Shown: piece by piece, positions 1-11,095 of the stretch
Layout of the letters: every line of letters starts with the position of its first letter
How positions within the stretch are numbered: the first letter of the stretch is position 1
Assembly (NCBI GenBank): GCA_029721515.1
Contig: CM056561.1
Span: 4,984,001-5,048,000, forward strand
Reading direction: 5' to 3'
DNA length: 64,000 bases
Source: Synanceia verrucosa
Lineage: Eukaryota; Chordata; Actinopteri; Perciformes; Synanceiidae
The notes under the pieces: generated by a model
Told to the model about the DNA's origin: nothing
What the model saw: the letters and a program-made list of their open reading frames with translations, nothing else
The model's database searches: none
Made by a program: the position numbers and the translations under genes

Positions 1-279
1 GGCATGTTGAAAATTGTCAAAAAAAAGTCATACTATAGTATGTCGAAAAAGTCAAAAAATGACAATTTTTAAAATGTCAAAAAAGGTCATCAGAAAGACT
101 TATTATAGTGTGCTGAATGATTTCATAGCAGAAAAAGGCGAAACAAGTTGAAAAAATACATTTTATAGCATGTTGAAAATTGTCAAAAAAAAGTCATACT
201 ATAGTGTGTCGAAAAAGTCAAAAGATTAAAATTCTTAAAATATCAAAAAAAGTCATCAGAAAGTCTTATTATAGTTGTT

Positions 280-1760
280 ATATGATTTCATTGCAAAAGA
301 ATGCATAAAAAATGTAAAAAAAAAATAAAAATACATTTTTCAGCATGTTGAAAATTGTCACAAAAGTCATACTATAGTATGTCGAAAAAGTCAAAAAATG
401 AAAATTTTTAAAATGTCCAAAAAGGTCATCAGAAAGTCTTATTATAGTGTGCTGAATGATTTCATAGCAGAAGAATTTGAAAAAAAAATGTAAAAAAAAT
501 ACATTTTATGGCATGTTGAAGACTGTCAAAAAAGACATACTATAGTGTGTCGAAAAAGTCAAACAATGACAATTTTTAAAATGTCAAAAAAGTCATCAGA
601 AAGTCTTATTATAGTGTGCTGAATGATTTCATAGCAGAAGAATTTGAAAAAAAATGCAAAAAATACATTTTATGGCATGTTGAAGATTGTCAAAAAAGCC
701 ATACTATAGTATGTCGAAAAAGTCAAAAAATTAAAATTTTTAAAATATCAAAAAAAGTCATCAGAAAGTCTTATTATAGTTGTTATATGATTTCATAGCA
801 GAAGAATCCATAAAAAATGTAAAAAATACATTGTATGGCATGTTGAAAATTGTCCAGAAAAGCCATACTATAGTATGTCGAAAAAGTCAAAAAAATGACA
901 ATTTTTAAAATGTCCAATAAATTCATCAGAAAGTTTTATTATAGTGTGCTGAATGATTTCATCGCAGAATAAGGCGACAAAAGTTGTAAAAAATACATTT
1001 TGTAGCATGTTGAAAATTGTCAAAAAAAGTCATACTATAGTATGTCGAAAACGTCAAAAATTTCAATTTCTAAAATGTCCAATAAATTCATCAGAAAGTC
1101 TTATTATAGTGTGCTGAATGATTTCATGGCAGAATAAGGCAACAAAAGTTGTAAAAAATACATTTTATAGCATGATGAAAATTGTCAAAAAAAGTCATAC
1201 TATAGTATGTCGAAAACGTCAAAAAATGACAATTTTTAAAATGTCCAATAAATTCATCAGAAAGTCTTATTATAGTGTGCTAAATGATTTCATAGCAGAA
1301 AAAGGCTAAACAAGTTGTAAAAAATACATTTTATGGCATGTTGAAAATTATCCAAAAAAGCCATACTATAGTATGTCGAAAAAGTCAAAAAAATGCAATT
1401 TTTAAAATATCAAAAAAAGTAATCAGAAAGTCTTATTATAGTGTGTTATATGATTTCATAGCCGAAGAATGCATAAAAATGTAAAAAAAAAATACATTTT
1501 ATGGCATGTTGAAAATTATCCAAAAAAGCCATACTATAGTATGTCGAAAAGTCAAAAAATTACAATTTTTAAAATGTCAAAAAAAGTCATCAGAAAGTCT
1601 TATTATAGTGTGTAATATGATTTCATAGCCGAAGAATGCATAAAAATGTAAAAAAAAAAAAATACATTTTATGGCATGTTGAAAATGATCCAAAAAAGCC
1701 TTACTATAGTATGTCGAAAAAGTCAAAAAATTACAATTTTTAAAACGTCCAAAAAAGTCA
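280..1760 (+). repeat. Higher-order satellite block, copy A
   Basis: This run of about nine units carries variant bases found again in the same order about 2660 bp further right. Examples are TGTCCAGAAAAGCC at 851 and 3511, ATCGCAGAATAAGGCGAC at 961 and 3620, and GAAAATGATCCAAAAAAGCC at 1681 and 4344. Shared variants in a shared order indicate duplication of a multi-unit block rather than unit-by-unit expansion. Confidence 0.8.
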
Positions 1761-2939
1761 TCAGAAAGTCTTATTATACTGTGCTGAATGATTTCATTGC
1801 AGAAAAAGGCGAAACAAGTTGTAAAAAAACACATTTTATAGCATGTTGAAAATTGTTAAAAAAAAAAGCCATACTACAGTATGTCGAAAAAGTCAAAAAA
1901 TGACAATTTTTCAAATGTCCAAAAAGTCATCAGAAAGTCTCATTATAGTGTGCTGAATTATTTCATAGCTGAAGAATTTGAAAAAAAATGTGAAAAAAAT
2001 ACATTTTATGGCATGTTGAAGATTGTCAAAAAAGCCATACTATAGTATGTCGAAAAAGTCAAAAAATTAAAATTTTTAAAATATCAAAAAAAGTCATCAG
2101 AAAGTCTTATTATAGTTGTTATATGATTTCATAGCAGAAGAATGCATAAAAACTGTAAAAAATACATTTTATAGCATGTTGAAAATTGTCCAAAAAAGCC
2201 ATACTGTAGTATGTCGAAAAAGTCAAAAAATGACAATTTTTAAAATGTCTAAAAAAGTCATCAGGAAGTTTTATTATGGTGTGCTGAATGATTTCATAGC
2301 AGAAAAAGTTGAAACGAGTTGTAAAAAATACATTTTATAGAATGTTGAAAATTGTCAAAAAAAGTCATACTATAGTATGTCGAAAAAGTCAAAAAATGAC
2401 AATTTTTACAATGTCCAAAAAAGTCATCAGAAAGTCTTATTATAGTGTGCTGAATGATTTCATAGCAGAAAAAGGCGAAACAAGTTGTAAAAAATACATT
2501 TTATGGCATGTTGAAAATTATCCAAAAAAGCCATACTATAGTATGTCGAAAAAGTCAAAAAATTACAATTTTTAAAATGTCAAAAAAAGTCATCAGGAAG
2601 TTTTATTATGGTGTGCTGAATAATTTCATGGCAGAAAAAGGCGAAACAAGTTGTAAAAAATACATTTTATGGCATGGTGAAAATTGTCAAAAAAAGTCAT
2701 ACTATAGTATGTCGAAAAAGTCAAAAAATGACAGTTTTTAAAATGTCCAAAAAAGTCATGAAAAAGTCTTATTATAGTGTGCTGAATGATTTCATAGCAG
2801 AAAAAGGTTAAACAAGTTGTAAATAATACATTTTATGGCATGTTGAAAATTATCCAAAAAAGCCATACTATAGTATGTCGAAAAAGTCAAAAAATTAAAA
2901 TTTTTAAAATATCAAAAAAAGTCATCAGAAAGTCTTATT

Positions 2940-4420
2940 ATAGTTGTTATATGATTTCATTGCAGAAGAATGCATTAAAAATGTAAAAAATACATTTTTA
3001 GCATGTTGAAAATTGTCACAAAAGTCATACTATAGTATGTCGAAAAAGTCAAAAAATGACAATTTTTCAAATGTCCAAAAAAGTCATCAGAAAGTCTCAT
3101 TATAGTGTGCTGAATTATTTTATAGCTGAAGAATTTGAAAAAAAATGTGAAAAAAATACATTTTATGGCATGTTGAAGATTGTCAAAAAAAGCCATACTA
3201 TACTATGTCGAAAAAGTCAAACAATGACAATTTTTAAAATGTCAAAAAAGTCATCAGAAAGTCTTATTATAGTATGCTGAATTATTTCATAGCTGAAGAA
3301 TTTGAAAAAAAAAGTAAAAAATACATTTTATGGCATGTTGAAGATTGTCAAAAAAACTATACTATACTATGTTGAAAAAGTCAAAAAATTAAAAATTTTA
3401 AAATATCAAGAAAAGTCATCAGAAAGTCTTATTATAGTGTGTTATATGATTTCGTAGCAGAAGAATGCATAAAAAAATGTACAAAATACATTGTATGGCA
3501 TGTTGAAAATTGTCCAGAAAAGCCATACTATAGTATGTCGAAAACGTCGAAAAATGACAATTTTTAAAATGTCCAATAAATTCATCAGAAAGTTTTATTA
3601 TAGTGTGCTGAATGATTTCATCGCAGAATAAGGCGACAAAAGTTGTAAAAAATACATTTTGTAGCATGTTGAAAATTGTCAAAAAAAGTCATACTATAGT
3701 ATGTCGAAAACGTCAAAAATGTCAATTTCTAAAATGTCCAATAAATTCATCAGAAAGTCTTATTATAGTGTGCTGAATGATTTCATGGCAGAATAAGGCA
3801 ACAAAAGTTGTAAAAAATACATTTTATAGCATGATGAAAATTGTCAAAAAAAAGTCATACTATAGTATGTCGAAAAAGTAAAAAAAAATGACAATTCTTA
3901 AAATCTCAAAAAAAGTCATCAGAAAGTCTTATTATAGTGTGCTAAATGATTTCATAGCAGAAAAAGGCTAAACAAGTTGTAAAAAATACATTTTATGGCA
4001 TGTTGAAAATTATCCAAAAAAGCCATACTATAGTATATCGAAAAAGTCAAAAAAATGCAATTTTTAAAATATCTAAAAAAGTAATCAGAAAGTCTTATTA
4101 TAGTGTGTTATATGATTTCATAGCTGAAGAATGCATAAAAATGTAAAAAAAAATACATTTTATGGCATGTTGAAAATTATCCAAAAAAAGCCATACTATA
4201 GTATGTCGAAAAGTCAAAAAATTACAATTTTTAAAATGTCAAAAAAAGTCATCAGAAAGTCTTATTATAATGTGCTAAATGATTTCATAGCCGAAGAATG
4301 CATAAAAATGTAAAAAAAAAAAAAATACATTTTATGGCATGTTGAAAATGATCCAAAAAAGCCTTACTATAGTATGTCGAAAAAGTCAAAAAATTAAAAT
4401 TTTTAAAACGTCCAAAAAAG
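2940..4420 (+). repeat. Higher-order satellite block, copy B
   Basis: This is the counterpart of the block at 280-1760, offset by 2659-2663 bp. Near 4400 the match stops inside a unit, and the following bases (CAGGAAGTTTTATTATGG, then GTTGAAACGAG) match the different unit type seen at about 2260 and 5090. The junction looks like an unequal crossover inside a unit. Confidence 0.75.
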
Positions 4421-6455
4421 TCATCAGGAAGTTTTATTATGGTGTGCTGAATGATTTCATAGCAGAAAAAGTTGAAACGAGTTGTAAAAAATACATTTTA
4501 TAGAATGTTGAAAATTGTCAAAAAAAGTCATACTATAGTATGTCGAAAAAGTCAAAAAATGACAATTTTTACAATGTCCAAAAAAGTCATCAGAAAGTCT
4601 TATTATAGTGTGCTGAATGATTTCATAGCAGAAAAAGGCGAAACAAGTTGTAAAAAATACATTTTATAGCATGTTGAAAATTGTTAAAAAAAAAAGCCAT
4701 ACTACAGTATGTCGAAAAAGTCAAAAAATGACAATTTTTCAAATGTCCAAAAAGTCATCAGAAAGTCTCATTATAGTGTGCTGAATTATTTCATAGCTGA
4801 AGAATTTGAAAAAAAATGTGAAAAAAATACATTTTATGGCATGTTGAAGATTGTCAAAAAAAGCCATACTATACTATGTCGAAAAAGTCGAAAAATTAAA
4901 AATTTTAAAATATCAAGAAAAGTCATCAGAAAGTCTTATTATAGTGTGTTATATGATTTCATAGCAGAAGAATGCATAAAAAAATGTAAAAAATACATTT
5001 TATGGCATGTTGAAAATTGTCCAAAAAAGCCATACTGTAGTATGTCGAAAAAGTCAAAAAATGACAATTTTTAAAATGTCTAAAAAAGTCATCAGGAAGT
5101 TTTATTATGGTGTGCTGAATGATTTCATAGCAGAAAAAGTTGAAACGAGTTGTAAAAAATACATTTTATAGAATGTTGAAAATTGTCAAAAAAAGTCGTA
5201 CTATAGTATGTCGAAAAAGTCAAAAAATGACAACTTTTAAAATGTCCAAAAAGTCATAAAAAAGTCTTATTATAGTGTGCTGAATGATTTCATAGCAGAA
5301 AAAGGCTAAACAATTTGTAAAAAATACATTTTATGGCATGTTGAAAATTGTCAAGAAAAGCCATACTATAGTATGTCGGAAAAGTCCAAAAAATGACAAT
5401 TTCTAAAATCTCAAAAAAAGTCATCAGAAAGTCTTATTATAGTGTGCTAAATGATTTCATAGCAGAAAAAGGCTAAAGAAGTTGTAAAAAATACATTTTA
5501 TGGCATGTTGAAAATTGTCAAAAAAAGTCATACTATAGTATGTTGAAAAAGTCAAAAAATGACAATTTTTAAAATGTCCAAAAAAGTCATAAAAAAGTCT
5601 TATCATAGTGTGCTGAATGATTTCATAGCAGAAAAAGGCGAAACAAGTTGTAAAAAATACATTTTATGGCATGTTGAAAATCGTCCAAAAAAGCCATACT
5701 ATAGTATGTCGAAAAATTCAAAAAATTACAATTTTTAAAATGTCCAATAAATTCATCAGAAAGTCTTATTATAGTTTGCTGAATGATTTCATAGCAGAAT
5801 AAGGCGACAAAAGTTGTAATAAATACATTTTATAGCATGATCAAAATTGTCAAAAGAAGTCATACTATAGTACGTCGAAAAAGTCAAAAAATTGCAATTT
5901 TTAAAACGTCCAATAAATTCATCAGAAAGTCTTACTATAGTGTGCTGAATGATTTCATAGCAGAATAAGGTGACAAAAGTTGTAAAAAATACATTTTATT
6001 GCATGAAGAAAATTGTCAAAAAAAGTCATACTATAGTATGTCGAAAAGGTAAAAAAAAAGACAATTTTTAAAATGTCAAAAAAAAGTCATCAGAACGTCT
6101 TATTATAGTATGCTGGATGATTTAAAAGTGTAATTTGTTTAAAAATGTGAAAAAGCAACTTTACAGCATGTTGAAAATGGTCAAAAAATGTCATAAATAC
6201 CCAAAAATGACAATTTTAAAAATGTCAAAAAAAAGTAATCAGAAAGCCATTTTATCGTGTGCTGAATGATTTTAAAGTGTAATTTGTTGAAAAATATTGT
6301 AAAAAAAAAAAAAAAAATTACAACACGTTGAAAATTGTCAAAAAATGCCATACTATAGCATGCCCTAAAAGCCCAAAAATTACAATTTTTAAAACGTCAA
6401 AAAAAGTCACCAAAAAGCCTTATTATAGTGTACTGAATGATTTTTAAGTGTAATT

Positions 6456-6520
6456 GAGTGTTCTTCAACCCTGATTCTAGGGACCCACTGTTGACCAGGG
6501 ACCAACTTTGAAGAACACTG
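6456..6520. mobile_element. 65-bp hAT-type MITE inserted in a satellite unit
   Basis: The ends are inverted repeats: GAGTGTTCTTCAA on the left and, read on the other strand, CAGTGTTCTTCAA on the right. The flanks GTGTAATT (6448-6455) and GTTTAATT (6521-6528) match at 7 of 8 bases, which is the 8-bp target duplication expected of hAT elements. It interrupts the unit segment normally read as GTGTAATTTGTT. It has no coding capacity and must have moved with a transposase supplied elsewhere. Confidence 0.8.
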
Positions 6521-6655
6521 GTTTAATTTGTTTAAAATGTTGTGAAAAATCAATTTTATGGCATGTTGAAAATTGTCAAAAAATGTCATACCATAGTATG
6601 TCAAAAAAGTTAAAAATGACAATTTTTAAAATGTCTAACAAAGTCATCAGAATGT

Positions 6656-7522
6656 TAAGAGTACTTCAAAAGTAATTCGACTCAAAAAATACAAAGGATA
6701 TAATCATAGTGAACTGTAGAGCAGGAGATTCAAAAAAATAAAAAATAAGATAGAGAAGAAAAAATATCAACCTTTTCTTCAATGTATGCGATAAAGACGA
6801 GTCATCGATTGACGAAGTAAAAAAACAAAAAAGATTGCAGGTTATATGAACAACCATATTACCAGATTTTACCAATATTCTGAGCAATCCCATTGAATTT
6901 CCTCTAAAGTGTAGCCTAGTGTTTGCTATATTTTTAGACTACAGTTTTCATCAACATGTGGCCTGATTCCTGTCAAGCACAGATACAATAGCATGCTTTG
7001 ATTTTGATCAGACCTTTGCAAAAGAAAAGCTCTCAGTAGCTAAAAATAAAGCATCATTCATAAAACAACACTCTTGGTGCCATGACAGAGACCTATTTCA
7101 TCACCAGGACCTCGTTCCTGAATGCTTGTATCGTCATTCACTCTCAACATGAAGAAAAGTATAAAAAGCACTCAGCATATGGGGTAACGTTATAGAAAAA
7201 TAAAAGATTCAAAGCAATATGTTCAAAAAAGTTGCAAATGTCATAGGAAACTATGTCAAAGAAGAATCAAAGCTATGGTAAAGTCTTGCAAAAAAAATCA
7301 TAGTATAGCACGTTTTTTTCTTCAGGACTTTCTTGGCATACCACATTACAACCTTTTCACAAACTTTCTCTATGAACAATTTTATCCTATGACTTTCCTC
7401 TATTTTTCTAATAACCTTTCCCACATATATTTACTATACTACTAAACGTATCGTAGTTTAATACAACTATTTCTACTTATCCTCTTACATGTTTTTCTAC
7501 ATCCTGCTGCCACAAAGTCTGT
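6656..7522. other. Non-coding stretch right of the satellite
   Basis: There are no convincing exons. Around 7200-7320 motifs such as AAAAAAAATCATAGTATAG resemble a heavily decayed satellite unit. The remainder is unique-looking AT-rich sequence. Confidence 0.5.
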
Positions 7523-7593
7523 TCCCACATCGGGAGTCGAACCCGGGCTGCCTGATTTCAAACCAGGAATCCAAACCGCTAGACCATGTGGGA
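7523..7593 (-). tRNA. tRNA-Glu-like gene or pseudogene with UGA anticodon
   Basis: Read on the minus strand, these 71 bases fold as a class I tRNA. The acceptor stem TCCCACA/TGTGGGA is perfect, there is an A-box-like D arm, and the T loop GGTTCGACTCC is a perfect B box. The body is that of vertebrate tRNA-Glu. However, the seven-base anticodon loop reads TTTGAAA, which puts TGA rather than TTC at positions 34-36. The T stem also has one C-A mismatch, and no TTTT terminator follows within about 80 bases on the transcribed strand. The sequence shows a tRNA fold; a decayed tRNA-Glu copy is the likelier reading, and a functional variant decoding UCA is the less likely alternative. Confidence 0.75.
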
Positions 7594-8179
7594 TAGTGAG
7601 AACGTTTGGATGGCATTCTATACTATGATTTTATATTAACCCCCGCGCCCTCGGTATTTATTTTTATTTATAGACACTATGACTTTATTCCTTTCCTCAT
7701 CATACTATATTTGATTTTTTTCCCCTCACCGTACTATCCCTTTTTTTTGACATACTTTGGGTTTTTTGCATATTTTTTTTACATGCACTGTCAGGACTCA
7801 GAGGCAAGATCTTCGTGTGTTCTGCTAAATTTCGCAGTTTGAAAATCTTGGTTTTAACTAGCCTGAATGTTTGAATCTGCATCAACACGACAATAGTGTG
7901 AAATGATTAATTAGTCTCAAGTTCATTAAACTCTGACTCTTTAGATCAGATCAGGTATGGTAAAAACTGCATCTTTGCAGTTTTCACCCAGACGAAATTC
8001 AACTACAAGACAGACCTCCAAATACTTTGCTGTGACAGGTTCAAGTCATTCCCCTCATTTGGCGTCTCTTCTACGAGCAGCCAGTTTAAATATAAAAATG
8101 TGACTCCCACAGCTAAGCAGCTGCTTTCTCCATGACTCTGTGGGAGTGTTATTTGTATCTGTCTATAATATGCTGTTTG

Positions 8180-8560
8180 TAGAGCTGGGTATCGATTCAC
8201 ATTTTCCAGATTGATTCAATTCGATATTTCAAAGTCCCGATTCAATTCGATCCATGATTCAGTCAGGGATATTTCAGTTAAAATAAATGCTCCACACACA
8301 ACCAGTCCACTCAACAAATTCAAATTGCAACCGAATGTTCTGCAGAATTTTGGTTTATACAACAAAAGACTTCCATACGTGTCTCCAATGATAAACCCAT
8401 AATGTAAATACACTCCACAGAGAATTGTGTAATAAGTTTGAAAACGGGAAGCTGAACAATTGTTTAATGATGTTCCACAAAGATTGGATGATTTGCCTTT
8501 AAGCTGAAGAGAGCCTTTGACTCTGACAGGGACATCTGCCATTTACATTACCCTGAAGAC
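8180..8560. mobile_element. hAT-like non-autonomous element remnant
   Basis: It begins GAGCTGGGTATCGATTCA, followed by repeated GATTCAATTCGAT-type words. This is the kind of start seen in many dispersed teleost hAT-type repeats. The right end is approximate, and no target duplication is evident. Confidence 0.45.
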
Positions 8561-9558
8561 AAACACACTTTGGCTTTGGTACAGTGTGCGTAAATACCCG
8601 TGTGTGATTATCTGCAAGTATATTCATCCCCCCAGGGTAAATATATCCCAATGACAAACAACCAAATGACAGCTGTCCTTATCCTCATGTATTGCATGCA
8701 TTATGTATGAAGCTGTCACTCCCTGCTTAGAAAGAACAGCATGACTACGCTCTTACACACAATAAATAAATACATAAAGACATATGCAGATACATATTTC
8801 CACACTAAATTACATAGGTATGGGTACAACCACTAACTTTACAGGTTGTTGCGATCACTGTTACCAAATGTCTCCTTCCTGTCATTTTTTATAAAAGCAC
8901 AGAACATGCCATGTTAAGTCTTAAACTATGCTGGAATGACAGTATCATTGCAAAAGTCCATAGTCCTCCTCCAGTTCAATCAAACATTACAGATGACTGC
9001 ATTTAGTGCAGAGCTGCAAAGTCATATATACGCAGTCAAGAACAATGTCGCACATTCATGGACATTTAAATAAACACTGAGCAGAAAATCTCCTGCTGTC
9101 TCTTCGTCTCTTACATGACTTTCTTTGCCTGTCCCTCTTTGTGTTGCAGATGTGAAAAGTCTGTCATTGTTCTTTGTTCACAGATCCCCATTAAGTGAAA
9201 AGAAATGGTGTTTGAATGAGTTGTAAGGCAATAAACAAAATATCATAAGAGGCTGAGTAGTTGTTTATGCAGTCTCTTAACCCTTGACCCCACTTGTGAA
9301 TATTTGTGAAGATATCTGTGGCTGGGTGGTTATGTGCGTCTAGGAATGTTGTTTGTTTATGAAAGTCCAAAATAACAGACAGCCTGGGCCCCTTTCATTT
9401 CCGTTCTTAAACATCACCATCATTATCCAGAGGAACAGTAACAGTGGTAACACAGAAAAGATGGTAACAAAATGAAATACTAGACTATACATCCAAAGGA
9501 TCATTGCTCTTCTACTCTGACTGAAAAATCTCAATTACTACAAGATGGATTGACTCAA

Positions 9559-9745
9559 AATTGTTGGAGACATTGATGGTTCCCACATGATGACTCTGAC
9601 TCACTGTCCTTTAGCAACACCATGAGGTTCACAAGATGTTTCTGAGTGAATTTCTTTGACAGTTTTTGGATGGATCTCCATGAAATTTACAATTAACAAG
9701 CATTCAATCCCCTCACAGAATGAATTGTAATGATGATGATCCTGT
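9559..9745 (+). repeat. Unnamed dispersed repeat, copy 1
   Basis: It contains CCATGAGGTTCAC, then GTGAATTTCTTTGACAG and TGGATGGATCTCCATGAAAT. The same word order occurs in the copies near 10.9, 15.8 and 49.3 kb. I recognise it as a common fish interspersed repeat but cannot assign a class. Confidence 0.5.
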
Positions 9746-10944
9746 TGGGTTTTTTTTTTTACCACCACAAATTTTAATTTATTCAATATTTAGTCTTCAT
9801 GGTGTAATACCTAAAACTACCAACAGATGTAGGAGGATGGAGCATGCAGGAAGTGCAGATGGTCTTGAGAGAACAATGAGCAAAATAGAGGCCAAGGACC
9901 TCAGAGTGCCCTTCAGAAACCTGCCTTGCAGATGAAGTACCAAGTTAAAAACTGAATTGTCTAACAACGGGATGAAGCCCGTCTTTTCTTCCAAGGCTAT
10001 TTCCCAGATAATTATACAACATACATGCTACAACATGTTCGATCTTGCAATACAGTTGTTTTACTAATGTCATTGCGTCAGTTGCATGATACCCTCTCCA
10101 CTAATCTCTTCCTTCCACTGACCTCCAAAACTGCCTCCAATCCCGATGTCAGTTTCCTACAATAATTGATCCAGAATCCATCGTCCATCAGACCCATTCT
10201 CATCCTGACTGATCTGCAGCTACAGACCGCCACTGCATGCTAGAAAGAAAGATTTTTCACCTGCACTGTGGTTGGATGTAGATTAAATTAGAGGGCAAAC
10301 TTTATGAGTGAGTGTGCATTTTGGATCTTGCCAGCACTTTGTGGACTGAGAGGCTTTTAGCAAACATGTTTTTCTGCTCACAATCCACCAAAGACACTAC
10401 AGATAGATAAGGTGCAAGCTTTCTGTGGAAAAAAGGTAATCAGGGACACACTGATTAACCAATATTAGATTGAGAGTCTTCAGAGTGAGTTTTCCCTAGA
10501 AAACATGGGGCTGGGGAATAACAAACAAGTGTTGGGATGATTTATATGTAAGGTGACAAAAACAGTTTACAGTCGATCACGACTGAATGAATGGCCCATA
10601 TAGCAGAGACACTGAAATGTGACATTGAAAAGGAAACTGTATTATATAATTAATTTTACATAAATCATGTCTGGTCGATACTTAATCCACTTAAAGAGTC
10701 CAAGGCGAAGGCGTAGCATACCTATTCATCACCGCTGACCATCTAAGCCTTCCTTTTTACTGCATCATTTGAAAACAACCACAAAGCTTTTGCAAAACAT
10801 GGATTGATGAAATTGTGTTTGGTATTGTGATTACATTATGTGTATATTACAGTATATGGGGAAAACAGAAAATGGGTTCAATCATCTGTATATTAGAAAT
10901 TGGTCTATATGTTCTTTGTATTATATGGCTTTATGGAGGGCAGT

Positions 10945-11095
10945 GACAGCCCACCAAAATTAAATATCTCAGTGACTATTTGATGGATTGCCGTGACATT
11001 TTGGGCAGACATTCATGATCCCCAGAGAATGAACTTTGATCCCTTGACTTTTCATCTAGTACCGTGATCAGGTCAAAATATTCTACCAATATCAT
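10945..11095 (+). repeat. Unnamed dispersed repeat, copy 2
   Basis: It carries CAGTGACTATTTGATGG, GACATTCATGATCCCC and CCCTTGACTTTTCATC, the motifs that define this family. It lies in the same orientation as the copy at 9.6 kb. Confidence 0.5.

Larger units (their letters stand above)
1..6655. repeat. AT-rich tandem satellite array, unit about 165-175 bp
   Basis: Near-identical units follow one another from the first base; the landmark GCATGTTG recurs at 2, 168, 343, 511 and 675. From length and period I estimate about 38-40 units. A typical unit has an A-rich half carrying the perfect palindrome CATACTATAGTATG and a second half with TCTTATTATAGTGTGCTGAA. Both halves start with TGTC plus an A-run plus GTCAT, so the unit probably arose by doubling of a shorter ancestor. 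Units after about 6120 are shorter and more diverged, as expected at an array edge; the left edge is outside the window. Peptides that can be translated from it are repeat artefacts. Size and AT-richness would fit a centromeric or heterochromatic satellite, but that is inference. Confidence 0.95.

Noticed and set aside
616..5074. Many similar 60-120 residue ORFs in the first 5 kb with recurring lysine/serine-rich peptides
   Set aside because: They are translations of the tandem DNA repeat. Frames switch between units, stops fall at fixed unit positions, and no start context or independent coding signal exists.
1..6655. CRISPR-like or clustered spaced repeat
   Set aside because: Units are contiguous and fully homologous, with no unique spacers, and the genome is vertebrate.
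1..6655. CENP-B box in the satellite
   Set aside because: No sequence near the TTCG-x4-A-x2-CGGG pattern was seen in the units inspected; a centromere role rests only on size and composition.
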